From the NCBI RefSeq assembly GCF_004785955.1, contig NZ_SJER01000001.1, positions 806,001 through 870,000 of the forward strand: a stretch of DNA of 64,000 bases. Direction: 5' to 3'. This DNA comes from Halostella litorea (GTDB lineage Archaea; Halobacteriota; Halobacteria; Halobacteriales; Natronoarchaeaceae). Shown here in pieces: positions 1 to 11,352 of the stretch. A program made the translations under genes and the position numbers. The notes below the pieces were generated by a model. That model did not search any database, was not told the DNA's origin, and saw only the letters and a program-made list of their open reading frames with translations. The first letter of the stretch is position 1; each line of letters opens with the position of its first letter.

Positions 1-332
1 GAGAGCACGCCCATTTCCCGGGCGAGTTCCTTCTTCCCGAAGGAGTCCAGATCCCGGCCGCGGATCCGCACCGTCCCGGCGTCCGGTGTGAGGTGGTCCG
101 AGAGCGCCTTCAGGAGCGTGCTCTTGCCGCTGCCGTTCGGCCCCACGAGCGCGGTGACGGCCCCCTCCGGGATGTCGAGGCGGGCGCAGTCGACGACGGT
201 GCCGTCGCTCGTCGGGTAACTCAGTTCGAGCCCGTCGCCGACGAGGGCGCTGTCGACGACCGCGCCGTCGCCGTCGGTGATCGGCTCGTGGTCCGGTTCG
301 TCCGCCCGCGCGTCCACGTTCGTGGTTGGCAT
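1..332 (-). CDS. ABC transporter ATP-binding protein, FecE/BtuD-like (C-terminal part outside window)
   Basis: Cytoplasmic ATPase that should power import of an iron(III)-siderophore or cobalamin through the neighbouring FecCD permease. About 110 N-terminal residues are visible. They hold a Walker A loop (GPNGSGKST) preceded by the usual beta strand, followed by the start of the Q-loop region (KKELAREMGVL). The first 35 residues are an acidic extension, common in haloarchaea. Its ATG overlaps the permease stop as TGATG, so the two are translated from one transcript. The signature and Walker B motifs lie beyond the window edge. The family is certain; the substrate is inferred from the permease and the DtxR-like box upstream. 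Confidence 0.93.
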   Translation of the reverse strand, partial: MPTTNVDARADEPDHEPITDGDGAVVDSALVGDGLELSYPTSDGTVVDCARLDIPEGAVTALVGPNGSGKSTLLKALSDHLTPDAGTVRIRGRDLDSFGKKELAREMGVL

Positions 333-1456
333 CAGAGTTCACCCATCGACTGTTGTTTCCGCATCAGGTACAGGAAGTACGGCCCGCCGACCAGGCCGGT
401 GACGACGCCCACCGGCACCTGCCTCGGCGTGTTCATCACGACCGGGAAGAACAGCCGCGCGCCCACGTCGGCGACGACCATCAGCGCCGGCCCGGCGAAC
501 AGGCAGCCGACCATCAGCCGGCGGTAGTCGCTCCCGACGACGTTCCGCACGATGTGTGGCACGACGAGGCCGAAGAAGCCGACGATGCCGGCCACGGCGA
601 TGGCGGCGCTGGCCGCGAGGATGGCGACGGCCGAGAGCAGGAACCGGACGCGCTCGACGCGCATGCCCAGCGACTGGGCCGTCCGCTCGCCGAGCAGCAG
701 GACGTTGAGCTGTCGGGCGCCGGCGAGCGCCACGACGATGGCGATGAGGGCCGGCAGGATGGCGATCCGCACCTCCTCCCAGCCCGTGCCGGTGAGCGAC
801 CCCGTCGTCCAGGCGATCGCCGTCTGGACGACGCCCAGGTCGTCGGCGAAGAAAAACATCGCGCGCTGGAGCGACTGGAACACCATGTTGACGATCACGC
901 CCGCGAGGACGAGCCGCACGGGGCTGGTCCCGCCCTGCCACGCGATGGCGTACACGACCAAGAACGCGAGCGCCCCGCCGCCGGCCGCGAGGAACGGCAG
1001 GTACGGCGCGAGCCCGCTGAACACGACCAGCGTCAGCAACACCGCGAAGCCGGCCCCGGAGCTCACGCCGAGCACGAACGGGCTCGCCAGTTCGTTGCGC
1101 GTGACCGCCTGGAAGATGGCGCCCGAGACGGCGAGCGCCGCGCCGGCGATCATGCCGACGAACACCCGGGGGAGCCGGAGGTTCCAGACGACGACGCTCC
1201 GCGTCGACATCTCGGGGGCCTCGGCCCCGAAGAGGAACGCGTTCCACGCGTCGAGGTTGAACACGACGCCGGGGTCGAACACCGTGCGCCACGCCTGGCC
1301 GATCGTCATCGAGTACGTCCCGAAGCTCACCTGCGCCAGCCCGCCGGCGACGGTGAGGGCGAGACAAGTGAGACAGAACAGGACGAGCGTCCGGCTGTAC
1401 CACCCCTGCCGGCTCTCAGTCGAGGAACGCGCCGCAACGGCCTCCGAGCTACCCAT
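332..1456 (-). CDS. FecCD-family ABC permease (iron-siderophore/cobalamin type)
   Basis: Integral membrane permease of 374 aa, a normal length for FecCD proteins. After a polar N-terminus there is a first membrane helix, a periplasm-facing loop (residues about 60-95), then the family hallmark PRVFVGMIAGAALAVSGAIFQAVTRNELASP-type region (written here only as a position, about residues 100-130) and further helices to the C-terminus. It ends in TGA overlapping the ATG of the ATPase gene. A DtxR-like palindrome sits between the likely TATA element and the start codon, so iron repression is expected. The substrate-binding protein is not in the window. Siderophore versus cobalamin cannot be decided from this sequence. 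Confidence 0.93.
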   Translation of the reverse strand: MGSSEAVAARSSTESRQGWYSRTLVLFCLTCLALTVAGGLAQVSFGTYSMTIGQAWRTVFDPGVVFNLDAWNAFLFGAEAPEMSTRSVVVWNLRLPRVFVGMIAGAALAVSGAIFQAVTRNELASPFVLGVSSGAGFAVLLTLVVFSGLAPYLPFLAAGGGALAFLVVYAIAWQGGTSPVRLVLAGVIVNMVFQSLQRAMFFFADDLGVVQTAIAWTTGSLTGTGWEEVRIAILPALIAIVVALAGARQLNVLLLGERTAQSLGMRVERVRFLLSAVAILAASAAIAVAGIVGFFGLVVPHIVRNVVGSDYRRLMVGCLFAGPALMVVADVGARLFFPVVMNTPRQVPVGVVTGLVGGPYFLYLMRKQQSMGEL

Positions 1457-1462
1457 GTTGTT

Positions 1463-1476
1463 TTAGGTTAGCCTAA
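1463..1476 (-). promoter_or_regulatory. DtxR/IdeR-like operator upstream of the FecCD permease
   Basis: The sequence TTAGGTTAGCCTAA (TTAGGCTAACCTAA on the coding strand) is an inverted repeat of TTAGG/CCTAA with a 4-nt centre. It closely resembles the core of the DtxR/IdeR consensus used by bacterial and haloarchaeal iron repressors. It lies 6 nt upstream of the ATG at 1456 and downstream of a TACTAT-like element. A bound repressor there would block a leaderless transcript. The binding protein itself is inferred. Confidence 0.7.
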
Positions 1477-1542
1477 TCACCGGGATAGTAGTTACGATCC
1501 GGCGGCAGGGCCGGGGAGAACGGAAGCCTGCGGCGGGCTACG

Positions 1543-4788
<3,246 letters not shown>

Positions 4789-4945
4789 GCGTTACCCGTC
4801 CGAAGTTCGCACATCGTAATAAGCCCCACGATGAATTACGAGGAGCGAAACTGGATTTCGAATTTCGAACGCCGCAACGATTGCGAAGACCCCCCGAGAC
4901 GTATCTGCCGAACTGAAAGAACGCCGGAAAAGGACCCGGGAGCGG

Positions 4946-6682
4946 CTACGGCCGCGCTTCGGCCGCTTGCTGGCCGCCGTCGCCGCCGAGCGAACTCGCG
5001 ACAGCCCCGCCGACCGCCGCCGCGACGACGGCGAAGCCGGCCGACAGGGCGACCGCTTCCGGCAGCACCGGGCTGGTGGTGAGTTCGACCGTCGCGGCGG
5101 ACTCGAAGTCGCCGCCGGTCGCCGAGACGAGCACCGCCCCGACGGCGGCCAGGGCGGTGTAGCCGACGACGAGGCTCGCGCCCAGCAGCGCGCCGCCGGG
5201 GGCGTCCGGGTCGCCCCGGCCGCTCTGGAAGCGGACGAACAGCGCGCCGCCGACCACCAACACGACGACGGGGACCGCCGTGTACAGCAGCGGCGTGACG
5301 ATCTGTTCGCCGAACCCGAACCGCGTCCAGTACGCCGGGTCGAACAGCGATATCGCCTCCGTCGTCGACTGCTGGCCCTCCGGGGTCTCGACGACGCGCG
5401 TGCGCTCGATGGTCACCATCTGCCCCTCGTAGAGCAGCCAGCCGGCGAACTGCCACATGCTGGCCGAGGCGTTCTCGACCGGGGAGAGCGGCATCAGGTT
5501 CGACATCGACAGGTCGTGTTTCGACCCGTTTATCACGAGCACGTCGGCGAGGAAGGCGAGATAGGTGACGGCGTAGGTGAGGACGTACAGCCCCGCGCCG
5601 ACCGCCGCGCTCCGGCCGAACGGCAGCGCCTTGACCTGGTCGGCGAGCGACGGGCCGGTGTCGACGGGCGCCCCCTGCTGGGGGGCTGCCCCGCCCGCCG
5701 TCTCGCCCTGCCACTGATTCGCGCCGCCCTGCCCGCCGGCGACGCCGCCGGCTGGCTCGGCCGCCTGCCGGCCGGCCGGCGGCCCGTCACGGCGACCGCC
5801 GCCGGTCGGCTGCCCGCCCGCGGCGTTCGGGGCCTGCTGGCCGCCGCGCCCACCCTGCCGGCCGCCCTGGGGGGCGGGCTGGTCGCGCCGCGCGTTCGAC
5901 CCGGCGTTCGCCCCCTGTTCGGGCCGTCCGCCCCGGCCGCCCGGCTGGCCGGCCCCGGGCTGCCGCTCCCGGCCGGACTGTCGGTCCCGGGGTTGCCCGC
6001 GGCGGTCGCGGCCGCCCTGTGGTTCCGGATCGCGGCCGCCCTGTGGTTCCGGGTCGCGCCCGCGGTCCGCCGCGGGCCGGTTCGGGTTCCGCCGCGTGCC
6101 GCCCTGTGGCTGGTCCGCACCGGCCGCGCGACCGCCGGCCGAACCGCCCTCGGTCGACCCCTCGCGCGGACCGCCGCCTCCGGCTTCGTGGCCCCGTTCG
6201 GCGGGCGCGTCGGGCTGGTCGGCGTCGCGCGGCGGGGCGTTGCTCGTTGTGTCGCGGGGCGGAGCGGTGCCCGTGGCGTCACCGGGCGGAGCGTCGCTCC
6301 CGCCGCGGGGCGGAGCGGTATCGCCGTCCCCGCCGTCGACGGGCTCCCCCGCGGGCGCGTCGTCGCGTACCCCCTGCCGCGCCGCTCCCCGGTCGTCCAC
6401 CCCGGTCTCGGGCCCGGCCGACGCCGGTTCGGACGCGGACGCCTCCCCGCCCGACGCCGCCGGCTCCCCCTCGGCCGGCGACGGCTCCCCCGCGGGGTCG
6501 GTGTCGCCCTCGTCGCCCGTGCTGCGGTCCGTGGCCGGCCCGTCGTCCGCCGTCCCGCCGTCGTCGGGGGCGGCGTCGGCCGACGGCGACCACTGCCGGT
6601 ACTCAGTGAGATCCGTCCCGCAGCCCGGGCAGTACGTCACGTCGGTTCGCGCCTCCGTTCCACACTCCGGACAGTATTCCAT
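4946..6682 (-). CDS. Zinc-ribbon membrane protein with a long disordered Gly/Pro/Gln/Arg linker
   Basis: A 578-aa protein of unknown function. Residues 1-25 form a zinc ribbon (C4, C7, C18, C21 in CPEC...CPGC). Residues about 30-345 are low complexity, acidic first, then Gly/Arg/Gln/Pro-rich, with tandem GRDPEPQG-type repeats. The last 230 residues hold about four to five membrane segments (a long one near the QVKALPFGRS start, then pairs separated by loops). I chose the ATG at 6682 because a TTTATAGTG box lies about 27 nt upstream and the zinc ribbon begins directly there; a longer frame upstream would place the start before the promoter. The architecture resembles haloarchaeal zinc-ribbon membrane proteins annotated only as hypothetical. 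Confidence 0.85.
   Translation of the reverse strand: MEYCPECGTEARTDVTYCPGCGTDLTEYRQWSPSADAAPDDGGTADDGPATDRSTGDEGDTDPAGEPSPAEGEPAASGGEASASEPASAGPETGVDDRGAARQGVRDDAPAGEPVDGGDGDTAPPRGGSDAPPGDATGTAPPRDTTSNAPPRDADQPDAPAERGHEAGGGGPREGSTEGGSAGGRAAGADQPQGGTRRNPNRPAADRGRDPEPQGGRDPEPQGGRDRRGQPRDRQSGRERQPGAGQPGGRGGRPEQGANAGSNARRDQPAPQGGRQGGRGGQQAPNAAGGQPTGGGRRDGPPAGRQAAEPAGGVAGGQGGANQWQGETAGGAAPQQGAPVDTGPSLADQVKALPFGRSAAVGAGLYVLTYAVTYLAFLADVLVINGSKHDLSMSNLMPLSPVENASASMWQFAGWLLYEGQMVTIERTRVVETPEGQQSTTEAISLFDPAYWTRFGFGEQIVTPLLYTAVPVVVLVVGGALFVRFQSGRGDPDAPGGALLGASLVVGYTALAAVGAVLVSATGGDFESAATVELTTSPVLPEAVALSAGFAVVAAAVGGAVASSLGGDGGQQAAEARP
6007..6054 (-). repeat. Two tandem 24-bp repeats within the zinc-ribbon protein linker
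   Basis: Two adjacent 24-bp units differ at one base and encode two GGRDPEPQ-type octapeptides in frame. The unit length is a multiple of three, so copy-number change would preserve the reading frame. Confidence 0.8.
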
Positions 6683-6743
6683 GCCAACTGATCGACATAC
6701 TCGCACTATAAAGGTTAGCACCCGCGGACGCGCGGGTTTCGGG

Positions 6744-8333
6744 TCACTCCCGCCGGCGGCTCAGCGCGAGGACGAGCAACAGCGCCGCGCCGGCCAGCAG
6801 GCCGGTGAAGCCGGGTTGACCGCCCGAGGCGAACGAGACGTTGCCGGTCCCGTTGAACCCGCCGTCCGCCGGCGACCCGGTGGTCGTCGTCGTGTTGACC
6901 GCCGTGAACTGGGTGTCCGCGACGGTCGCCGTCGGCCACCGCGTCGACGACTCCGGCGACACCGTCGTCCCCGGCATGTCCGTCGGGCGCGTCGTCTCCG
7001 ACACGCTCGTCGGCGTCTCCGTGACTCTGGTGGTGGTCCGCGGGGCCGCGGTCGTCGTGGTCGGCCGCGCCGTCGTGGTCGGCGTCTGGACCCGCGTCGT
7101 CGTGGCGGGCGTCGGCGTCCGTGGTGCAGTGGTCGTCGTCGACACGTCGCCGCCCTCGATGACGCCGTCGACCGTCCCGCTCACCTCCTCGTCGTTCTCC
7201 AGGACGACGGCGGTGAACTCGGTGCCCGAGTCGTGGCTGCTGAAGTCGACCGCGGTCGAGAACTGGCCGTCGCTGCCGACGGTCACCGTCGGGTCCTTGA
7301 TGAACGGGTCGAGGTCGTCCTGGCTCTCCAGCCGCAGGGTGAGTTCCGTGCCCGGCGCGACCGTCGAGGCACCCCGGATCGTCTGGCCCCGTTCCGGCTC
7401 GACCCGTATCGGCGAGTCCGGGAACCAGGCGGTCCGCTCGCGGACGGTAAAGGTCGTGCTCGACGTCTGGGTGCTGTCCGTGTACGGGTTGTCGTCGGTC
7501 ACGACGAAGCGGGACTCGTACTCCTCGTCCGGCGCGACGTCCGACGCGGAGGTGTCGACGGCGAACAGGAGCAGGTCGTTCTCGGGGAACGCGTGGACGG
7601 TCCCCTCGGAGATGGGGATCCGCTTTGCCCCCTGGTTCGCCGGCGGGTTGGCCTGGACGATCTCGAGGGAGACCCCCTGCGTCCCGTCCGCGAGGTCGTC
7701 GGCGCTGTCGACGTAGCCGAACACGCCGCTCGCCTGGACCCCGACGACGACGAGGTCCTCCCGCGCGACCTCCTCCCGCTGGGTCGCGCTGCTGAGCACC
7801 GCCTGTCTGTCGCTCGGGTCGACGTCCGACGGCGCGACGAACGTGTCCGACGGGCCGGTCGAGCGGCCTTCGAGCCGCAGGGTGCCGACGTCCGTCGGGC
7901 TACCGTCGATTGACAGTTCCATCCCGTAGTCCCCAGCGTCCAGCGGCGAGTCGAGCGACTCGGTGCGCCGCGTGGCGTCGACAGAGTCGCTCCCGTCGGC
8001 GGCGCTGTACACCTCGTTCGCCGACGCGCCGGTCCACCCGTTCGCGTGGTGGAGGTTGATGCGCACCCGGACCCGGCCGTCGCCGTCGCCGTCCCGGACC
8101 CGGACCTGCGTCTCGTAGTAGACCTCCTGGGACCCGACTGTCAGCGTCGCCGCGTTCGTGTCCTGCAGGAAGACGGTGACGACGGCGACGTCACCGCGCT
8201 GTTCCGTGACGACTTTGTTCCCGAACGACGCGTCCGGTGCCGCGCCGTCCGCGAGGGAGACGCCCGGGCCCGCGACCGCCGCGAGCGCGAGCAGCACCGC
8301 GACCCCGACGACCGTGTGTGAAGACCTTGTCAC
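6744..8333 (-). CDS. Secreted, cell-surface-anchored glycoprotein-like protein with BGTF-type domain and PGF-CTERM-like tail
   Basis: Predicted surface protein of 529 aa. Residues 1-32 are a signal peptide (TRSS, then a hydrophobic core ending ..VSLADG). Two beta-rich regions follow (about 35-150 and 150-400). The second includes a PGTELTLRLES...DPFI...TVGSDGQFSTAVDF pattern typical of haloarchaeal BGTF surface domains. Residues about 405-490 are Thr/Pro-rich, probably an O-glycosylated stalk, and the end carries a PGF-type motif, a hydrophobic helix and RRRE, the archaeosortase-type sorting signal. The GTG at 8333 is chosen because a TTTTAA box lies about 27 nt upstream and the signal peptide starts there; longer frames upstream are non-coding. 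Confidence 0.85.
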   Translation of the reverse strand: MTRSSHTVVGVAVLLALAAVAGPGVSLADGAAPDASFGNKVVTEQRGDVAVVTVFLQDTNAATLTVGSQEVYYETQVRVRDGDGDGRVRVRINLHHANGWTGASANEVYSAADGSDSVDATRRTESLDSPLDAGDYGMELSIDGSPTDVGTLRLEGRSTGPSDTFVAPSDVDPSDRQAVLSSATQREEVAREDLVVVGVQASGVFGYVDSADDLADGTQGVSLEIVQANPPANQGAKRIPISEGTVHAFPENDLLLFAVDTSASDVAPDEEYESRFVVTDDNPYTDSTQTSSTTFTVRERTAWFPDSPIRVEPERGQTIRGASTVAPGTELTLRLESQDDLDPFIKDPTVTVGSDGQFSTAVDFSSHDSGTEFTAVVLENDEEVSGTVDGVIEGGDVSTTTTAPRTPTPATTTRVQTPTTTARPTTTTAAPRTTTRVTETPTSVSETTRPTDMPGTTVSPESSTRWPTATVADTQFTAVNTTTTTGSPADGGFNGTGNVSFASGGQPGFTGLLAGAALLLVLALSRRRE

Positions 8334-8452
8334 GTCTCCGTGGATCCGTCGTCGGACGCTTAAAACTATCTGACCGCCGAAACGTCGCCGGAACATCCCG
8401 CGCGACCCGTCTTCCGGCCCCCCCGTCGGAGCGGGGACGGGTCGACGGGTGC

Positions 8453-8677
8453 CTACCGCCGGTCGTCGAGTCGGTACCGGTACGGCCGGTCGCGGATCAC
8501 GTCGACGTCGCCGCGGTCGGCCAACCGGCCGAGGTCCGTGGCGACGCGGTGGGCGCTGTCCACGTCCACGCCGCGGGCCGCAAGCAGGTCGCGTATCTCG
8601 CCGGCGGTCAGCGGCTCCGCCGGGTCCAGTTCGTCGAGCACCGCCCTGAGTCGCTCCGTCTCCCCCCGAGAGCGCAT
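8453..8677 (-). CDS. Small winged-helix-like protein
   Basis: A 74-aa protein (MRSRGETERLRAVLDELDPA...) with a helix-turn-helix pattern: a segment LTAGEIRDLLAARGVDVDSAHRVATDLGRL followed by a short beta-wing ending YRYRLDDRR. It is probably a single-domain DNA-binding protein of unknown target. The ATG at 8677 has a TTTTATTATG box 28 nt upstream; the ATG at 8701 falls inside that box and is unlikely. It sits between a surface protein and a conserved haloarchaeal gene on the same strand, apparently with its own promoter. Confidence 0.7.
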   Translation of the reverse strand: MRSRGETERLRAVLDELDPAEPLTAGEIRDLLAARGVDVDSAHRVATDLGRLADRGDVDVIRDRPYRYRLDDRR

Positions 8678-8766
8678 ACGCCGGGGTTCGACGGGGTTCA
8701 TAATAAAAGATCGTCGGACGCGCGGCGGACGCCGCCACGCGCCCGGTGCCGGGGCCGCCGGCCCGC

Positions 8767-9300
8767 TCAGACCGCCGTGTCGTGTTCGTCGGCGAAGTCC
8801 CGGCGCTCGCGGTACTGGTCGACGAACTCCGACACGTCGAAGTCGAGCATCTGCTCCTCGAAGGCGGTCATCGCGTCGTCGTTCTCGGCGTGGCTGACGG
8901 CGTGTTCCATCAGTTCGACGACGAGTTCGACCGCTATCTCGTGGAGCCGCCGGGAGTCGAAGTCGGTCACCCACAGCAGCGAGTAGCCGACCGACCCGTT
9001 CTCCGAGAGGTCCTCGCTGACGACCGACTCGGGGAACTCCTCCATGACGATCCCCATCAGGTGGGCCGTGCCGAACTCCCCGAGGTCGTCGGCGGTCTCG
9101 ACGGTCTCCCGGAGGATCTCCACGAGGAACTCCGGAAAGAACCGCGACGGCGGGTGGACGTCCATCACGACGGCGTGGCTGTCGCCACAGGCGCAGTCGA
9201 ACTCCCGCAGCCCCATGTCGAGGTCGGCGAGCCGGACGCTCTCGCCGCAGGGAAGCTCGACGTCGCCGCCGGCCTCGCCCGGCACGCGCGGTTCTGCCAT
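8767..9300 (-). CDS. Conserved haloarchaeal protein (DUF5815-like)
   Basis: A 177-aa acidic protein starting MAEPRVPGEAGGDVELPCGE. An N-terminal CG...C-C pair pattern (C18, C36, C38) could bind a metal. The rest is predicted alpha-helical with the conserved-looking WVTDFDSRRLHEIAVELVVELMEHAVSHAEND block. I recognise it as the widespread haloarchaeal DUF5815 family from memory; no function is known to me. No membrane segment or signal peptide is seen. Confidence 0.8.
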   Translation of the reverse strand: MAEPRVPGEAGGDVELPCGESVRLADLDMGLREFDCACGDSHAVVMDVHPPSRFFPEFLVEILRETVETADDLGEFGTAHLMGIVMEEFPESVVSEDLSENGSVGYSLLWVTDFDSRRLHEIAVELVVELMEHAVSHAENDDAMTAFEEQMLDFDVSEFVDQYRERRDFADEHDTAV

Positions 9301-9343
9301 GCCCGCGGGTTGGGCGGTCAGGCCTAAAAGCGCCCCGACTCGG

Positions 9344-9610
9344 TCAGGCGTCGGACCCCGCCGTCTCGGGGTCCTCGTCCGCGTCTTCAGCCGCTTCCTC
9401 TTCCTCCTCTTCCTCTTCCTCCTCTTCCTCTTCTTCCTCGTCCTCCTCCTCGTCGCCCTCGCGTTCGACCTCCACCTCGACCTCGATCTCGACGGCGTCG
9501 GTCTCCAGTTCCGCCTCGGCCGTCGTCGCCTCGCCGGCCTCGATCTCCAGTTCGTCGCCGTCCACTTCGACCTCGACCTCCACGTCGACCGACGTGTGTT
9601 CGTCCGTCAT
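9344..9610 (-). CDS. Small extremely acidic protein with poly-Glu tract
   Basis: An 88-aa protein. The first 50 residues alternate acidic and hydrophobic residues (VDVEVEVEVDGDELEIEAGE...), compatible with beta strands. Residues about 57-76 are an almost uninterrupted glutamate run. The ATG at 9610 has a TTTTGG element about 27 nt upstream. In-frame sequence continues further upstream in Arg-rich translation that looks non-coding. Function unknown. The poly-Glu part is encoded by mixed GAG/GAA codons, so it has probably been selected rather than produced by a single triplet expansion. Confidence 0.65.
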   Translation of the reverse strand: MTDEHTSVDVEVEVEVDGDELEIEAGEATTAEAELETDAVEIEVEVEVEREGDEEEDEEEEEEEEEEEEEEEAAEDADEDPETAGSDA

Positions 9611-9657
9611 GGTCTGCGAAACGGTCGCGTCCACCAAAACCTTGGGGGCGGCCCGCG

Positions 9658-10434
9658 TCAGGGGAGCAGTTCGTCGTCGATGTCGGCGAACTCGTCGTCG
9701 GCCTCGGCCGTCGCCGCGTCGTCGCGGAGCCGCTCGAACCCCGCCGACAGCACCGCCACCGCGTAGACGAGGACGACGGCGCTGGCCGCGACGTTGCCGA
9801 GCCACCAGCCCAGTTCGGAGACGCCGAGCAGCGGGGACAGCGCCATCCCGGCGACGGCGGTAAACAGCAGGGCCGCGAGCGCGAGGCCGAGAAACAGCAG
9901 ACCGATCCGGAGCCGGCGGCCGCCGGCGAGCTCCCAGCTGTGGCGGTACGCGCTCACGACGCCCTCGTCCTCCAGCGCGACGAAGCCGACGAAGAAGGCG
10001 AAGCTGACCAGGGCGAACAGCCCGGGGAGGACGAACAGCGCGGTCCCGACCGCGAGCAGGACGAGCAGGAGGAGGTAGCCGGCCAGCCCGTGCAGTATCG
10101 CGCGCCCGAGGTTCCGCGTCACCGTGCCGGGGGCGGGCACCCCGTCGGTCGACAGCAGCCGGAAGCCGACGACGAACACGGCGACCGTCCCGAGCGTCGC
10201 CAGCAGCGACAGCGCCGACGCCCCGCCCGCCGACAGGGGGAGCGCGAGCGGCCCGTCGGCCGGCGGCGCGAGTTCGGGGAACTGCTCCCGGAGCGCGGCG
10301 GTGGCCTCGGCCGGCTGGCTCTGGAGGCCCACCGTGCTCGCGAGCTGGAAGAGGAAGGCGAGGCCGGTCAGCGCGACGCCCGTGGGGGAGCCTGCGCGGG
10401 CGTAGCCGTCCCGGAGCGTCTCGAGGACGTTCAT
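9658..10434 (-). CDS. Multi-pass membrane protein (DUF7847/GlpQ-membrane-domain-like)
   Basis: A 258-aa protein with about six membrane helices (residues about 20-38, 70-95, 112-135, 140-152, 175-205, 215-240) and an acidic cytoplasmic tail. The segment GFVALEDEGVVSAYRHSWELAGGRRLRI between helices is typical of haloarchaeal membrane proteins related to the glycerophosphodiesterase membrane domain. Its start codon lies 1 nt after the stop of the DUF7124-like gene, so they form an operon. Function unknown. Confidence 0.8.
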   Translation of the reverse strand: MNVLETLRDGYARAGSPTGVALTGLAFLFQLASTVGLQSQPAEATAALREQFPELAPPADGPLALPLSAGGASALSLLATLGTVAVFVVGFRLLSTDGVPAPGTVTRNLGRAILHGLAGYLLLLVLLAVGTALFVLPGLFALVSFAFFVGFVALEDEGVVSAYRHSWELAGGRRLRIGLLFLGLALAALLFTAVAGMALSPLLGVSELGWWLGNVAASAVVLVYAVAVLSAGFERLRDDAATAEADDEFADIDDELLP

Positions 10435-10435
10435 C

Positions 10436-10852
10436 CTACGGCCAGTCGTCGCGCTCGTGCCCGTCGTCGTCCGCCGTCTCCTCGGCCTCGTCGGCCAGCT
10501 CCCACTCGGCGGCCTCGGCGGCCTCCTCGACCGGGAGGTACTCCCAGCCGACCTCGTCGGCCAGGTCGCGGTCCGCGTCGCTCGTGCCGACGAACACGTG
10601 TCGGTCGGTGTCGAACTGGTCGCGCACGCTCTCCAAGCTCTCGGCTTTCCCGCGCGGCCCGGAGAAGAAGTCCTGTCTGATGCGCTCCTTGCGCGTGAAG
10701 TTCGTGACGACGTAGGTCGGCTTCTCCGAGACGACGCCGACGTACTTGCTCCACCGGCGCGCCCCGTCGAACACGGCCGACGGGTCCGCCAGCTCCTGCA
10801 GTGCCGCGAGTTCGAACGCGAGGGTCATCTCGCCGTCTCCGCCGCCATCCAT
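10436..10852 (-). CDS. Conserved haloarchaeal protein (DUF7124-like)
   Basis: A 138-aa soluble protein. The core (ARRWSKYVGVVSEKPTYV, then TNFTRKERIRQDFFSGPRGK) is strongly patterned and recognisable as a family confined to haloarchaea. The C-terminal 40 residues are very acidic. I prefer the ATG at 10852 (MDGGGDGEMTLAF...) because a TTTTGC element lies about 33 nt upstream; the internal ATG at 10828 is the alternative. It is the first gene of a two-gene operon with the membrane protein downstream. Confidence 0.8.
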   Translation of the reverse strand: MDGGGDGEMTLAFELAALQELADPSAVFDGARRWSKYVGVVSEKPTYVVTNFTRKERIRQDFFSGPRGKAESLESVRDQFDTDRHVFVGTSDADRDLADEVGWEYLPVEEAAEAAEWELADEAEETADDDGHERDDWP

Positions 10853-10998
10853 GGGTGTCCGTCGGCGTGGCGCGTGCAAAACGCCTTCGGTCTCCGGGGC
10901 GCGGCGGCGACGGCCTGCCGTGCGGACCGCTGTCGGTCACGGCCGGCGCGACCGCTCCGGGACGTGGATACGCGGGAAAACGGGTCGGGCGCTCCGTC

Positions 10999-11241
10999 TC
11001 AGGCCAGGTCGACCTCGTAGTAGCCGGTGAACACGACCACGTCGCCGTCGTCGAACTCCCCGGCGGTCGCCCCGTCGAGGCGCGCGCCGGTCGCGTCGCC
11101 GCCGACGACCGAGAACAGCCGCTGCTGGGCGTCGTCGGACAGTTCGTCGACGTGGCGGACCCGGGCGTCCGCCGGCACGGAGTCCGTGTGTCGTACTCTG
11201 AGGTGTCGCGTGTAGGCGTCGGAGGTCGAGGAACCAGCCAT
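10999..11241 (-). CDS. Small conserved haloarchaeal protein (DUF7979-like)
   Basis: An 80-aa protein, MAGSSTSDAYTRHLRVRHTD..., containing VRHVDELSDDAQQRLFSVVGGD and ending DGDVVVFTGYYEVDLA. The pattern suggests a small alpha/beta domain. The ATG at 11241 has a TTTATCA box about 30 nt upstream, supporting it over the longer frame. No function can be assigned. Confidence 0.75.
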   Translation of the reverse strand: MAGSSTSDAYTRHLRVRHTDSVPADARVRHVDELSDDAQQRLFSVVGGDATGARLDGATAGEFDDGDVVVFTGYYEVDLA

Positions 11242-11352
11242 CGTTGCGTGCCAACGAATGTCACGGCTAGTGATAAACGTTCCCATGTCGGCGAGTCTCG
11301 CTGGGACGCGACGGGGGTCGGTCGCGGGAAAAAGTCGGCTCCGGCGGTGCGC

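Noticed and set aside
9394-9460. Run of CTC/TTC triplets as a possible microsatellite or regulatory tract
   Set aside because: It is coding on the minus strand, as a poly-Glu segment with mixed codons, and the frame is conserved by a plausible start and stop.
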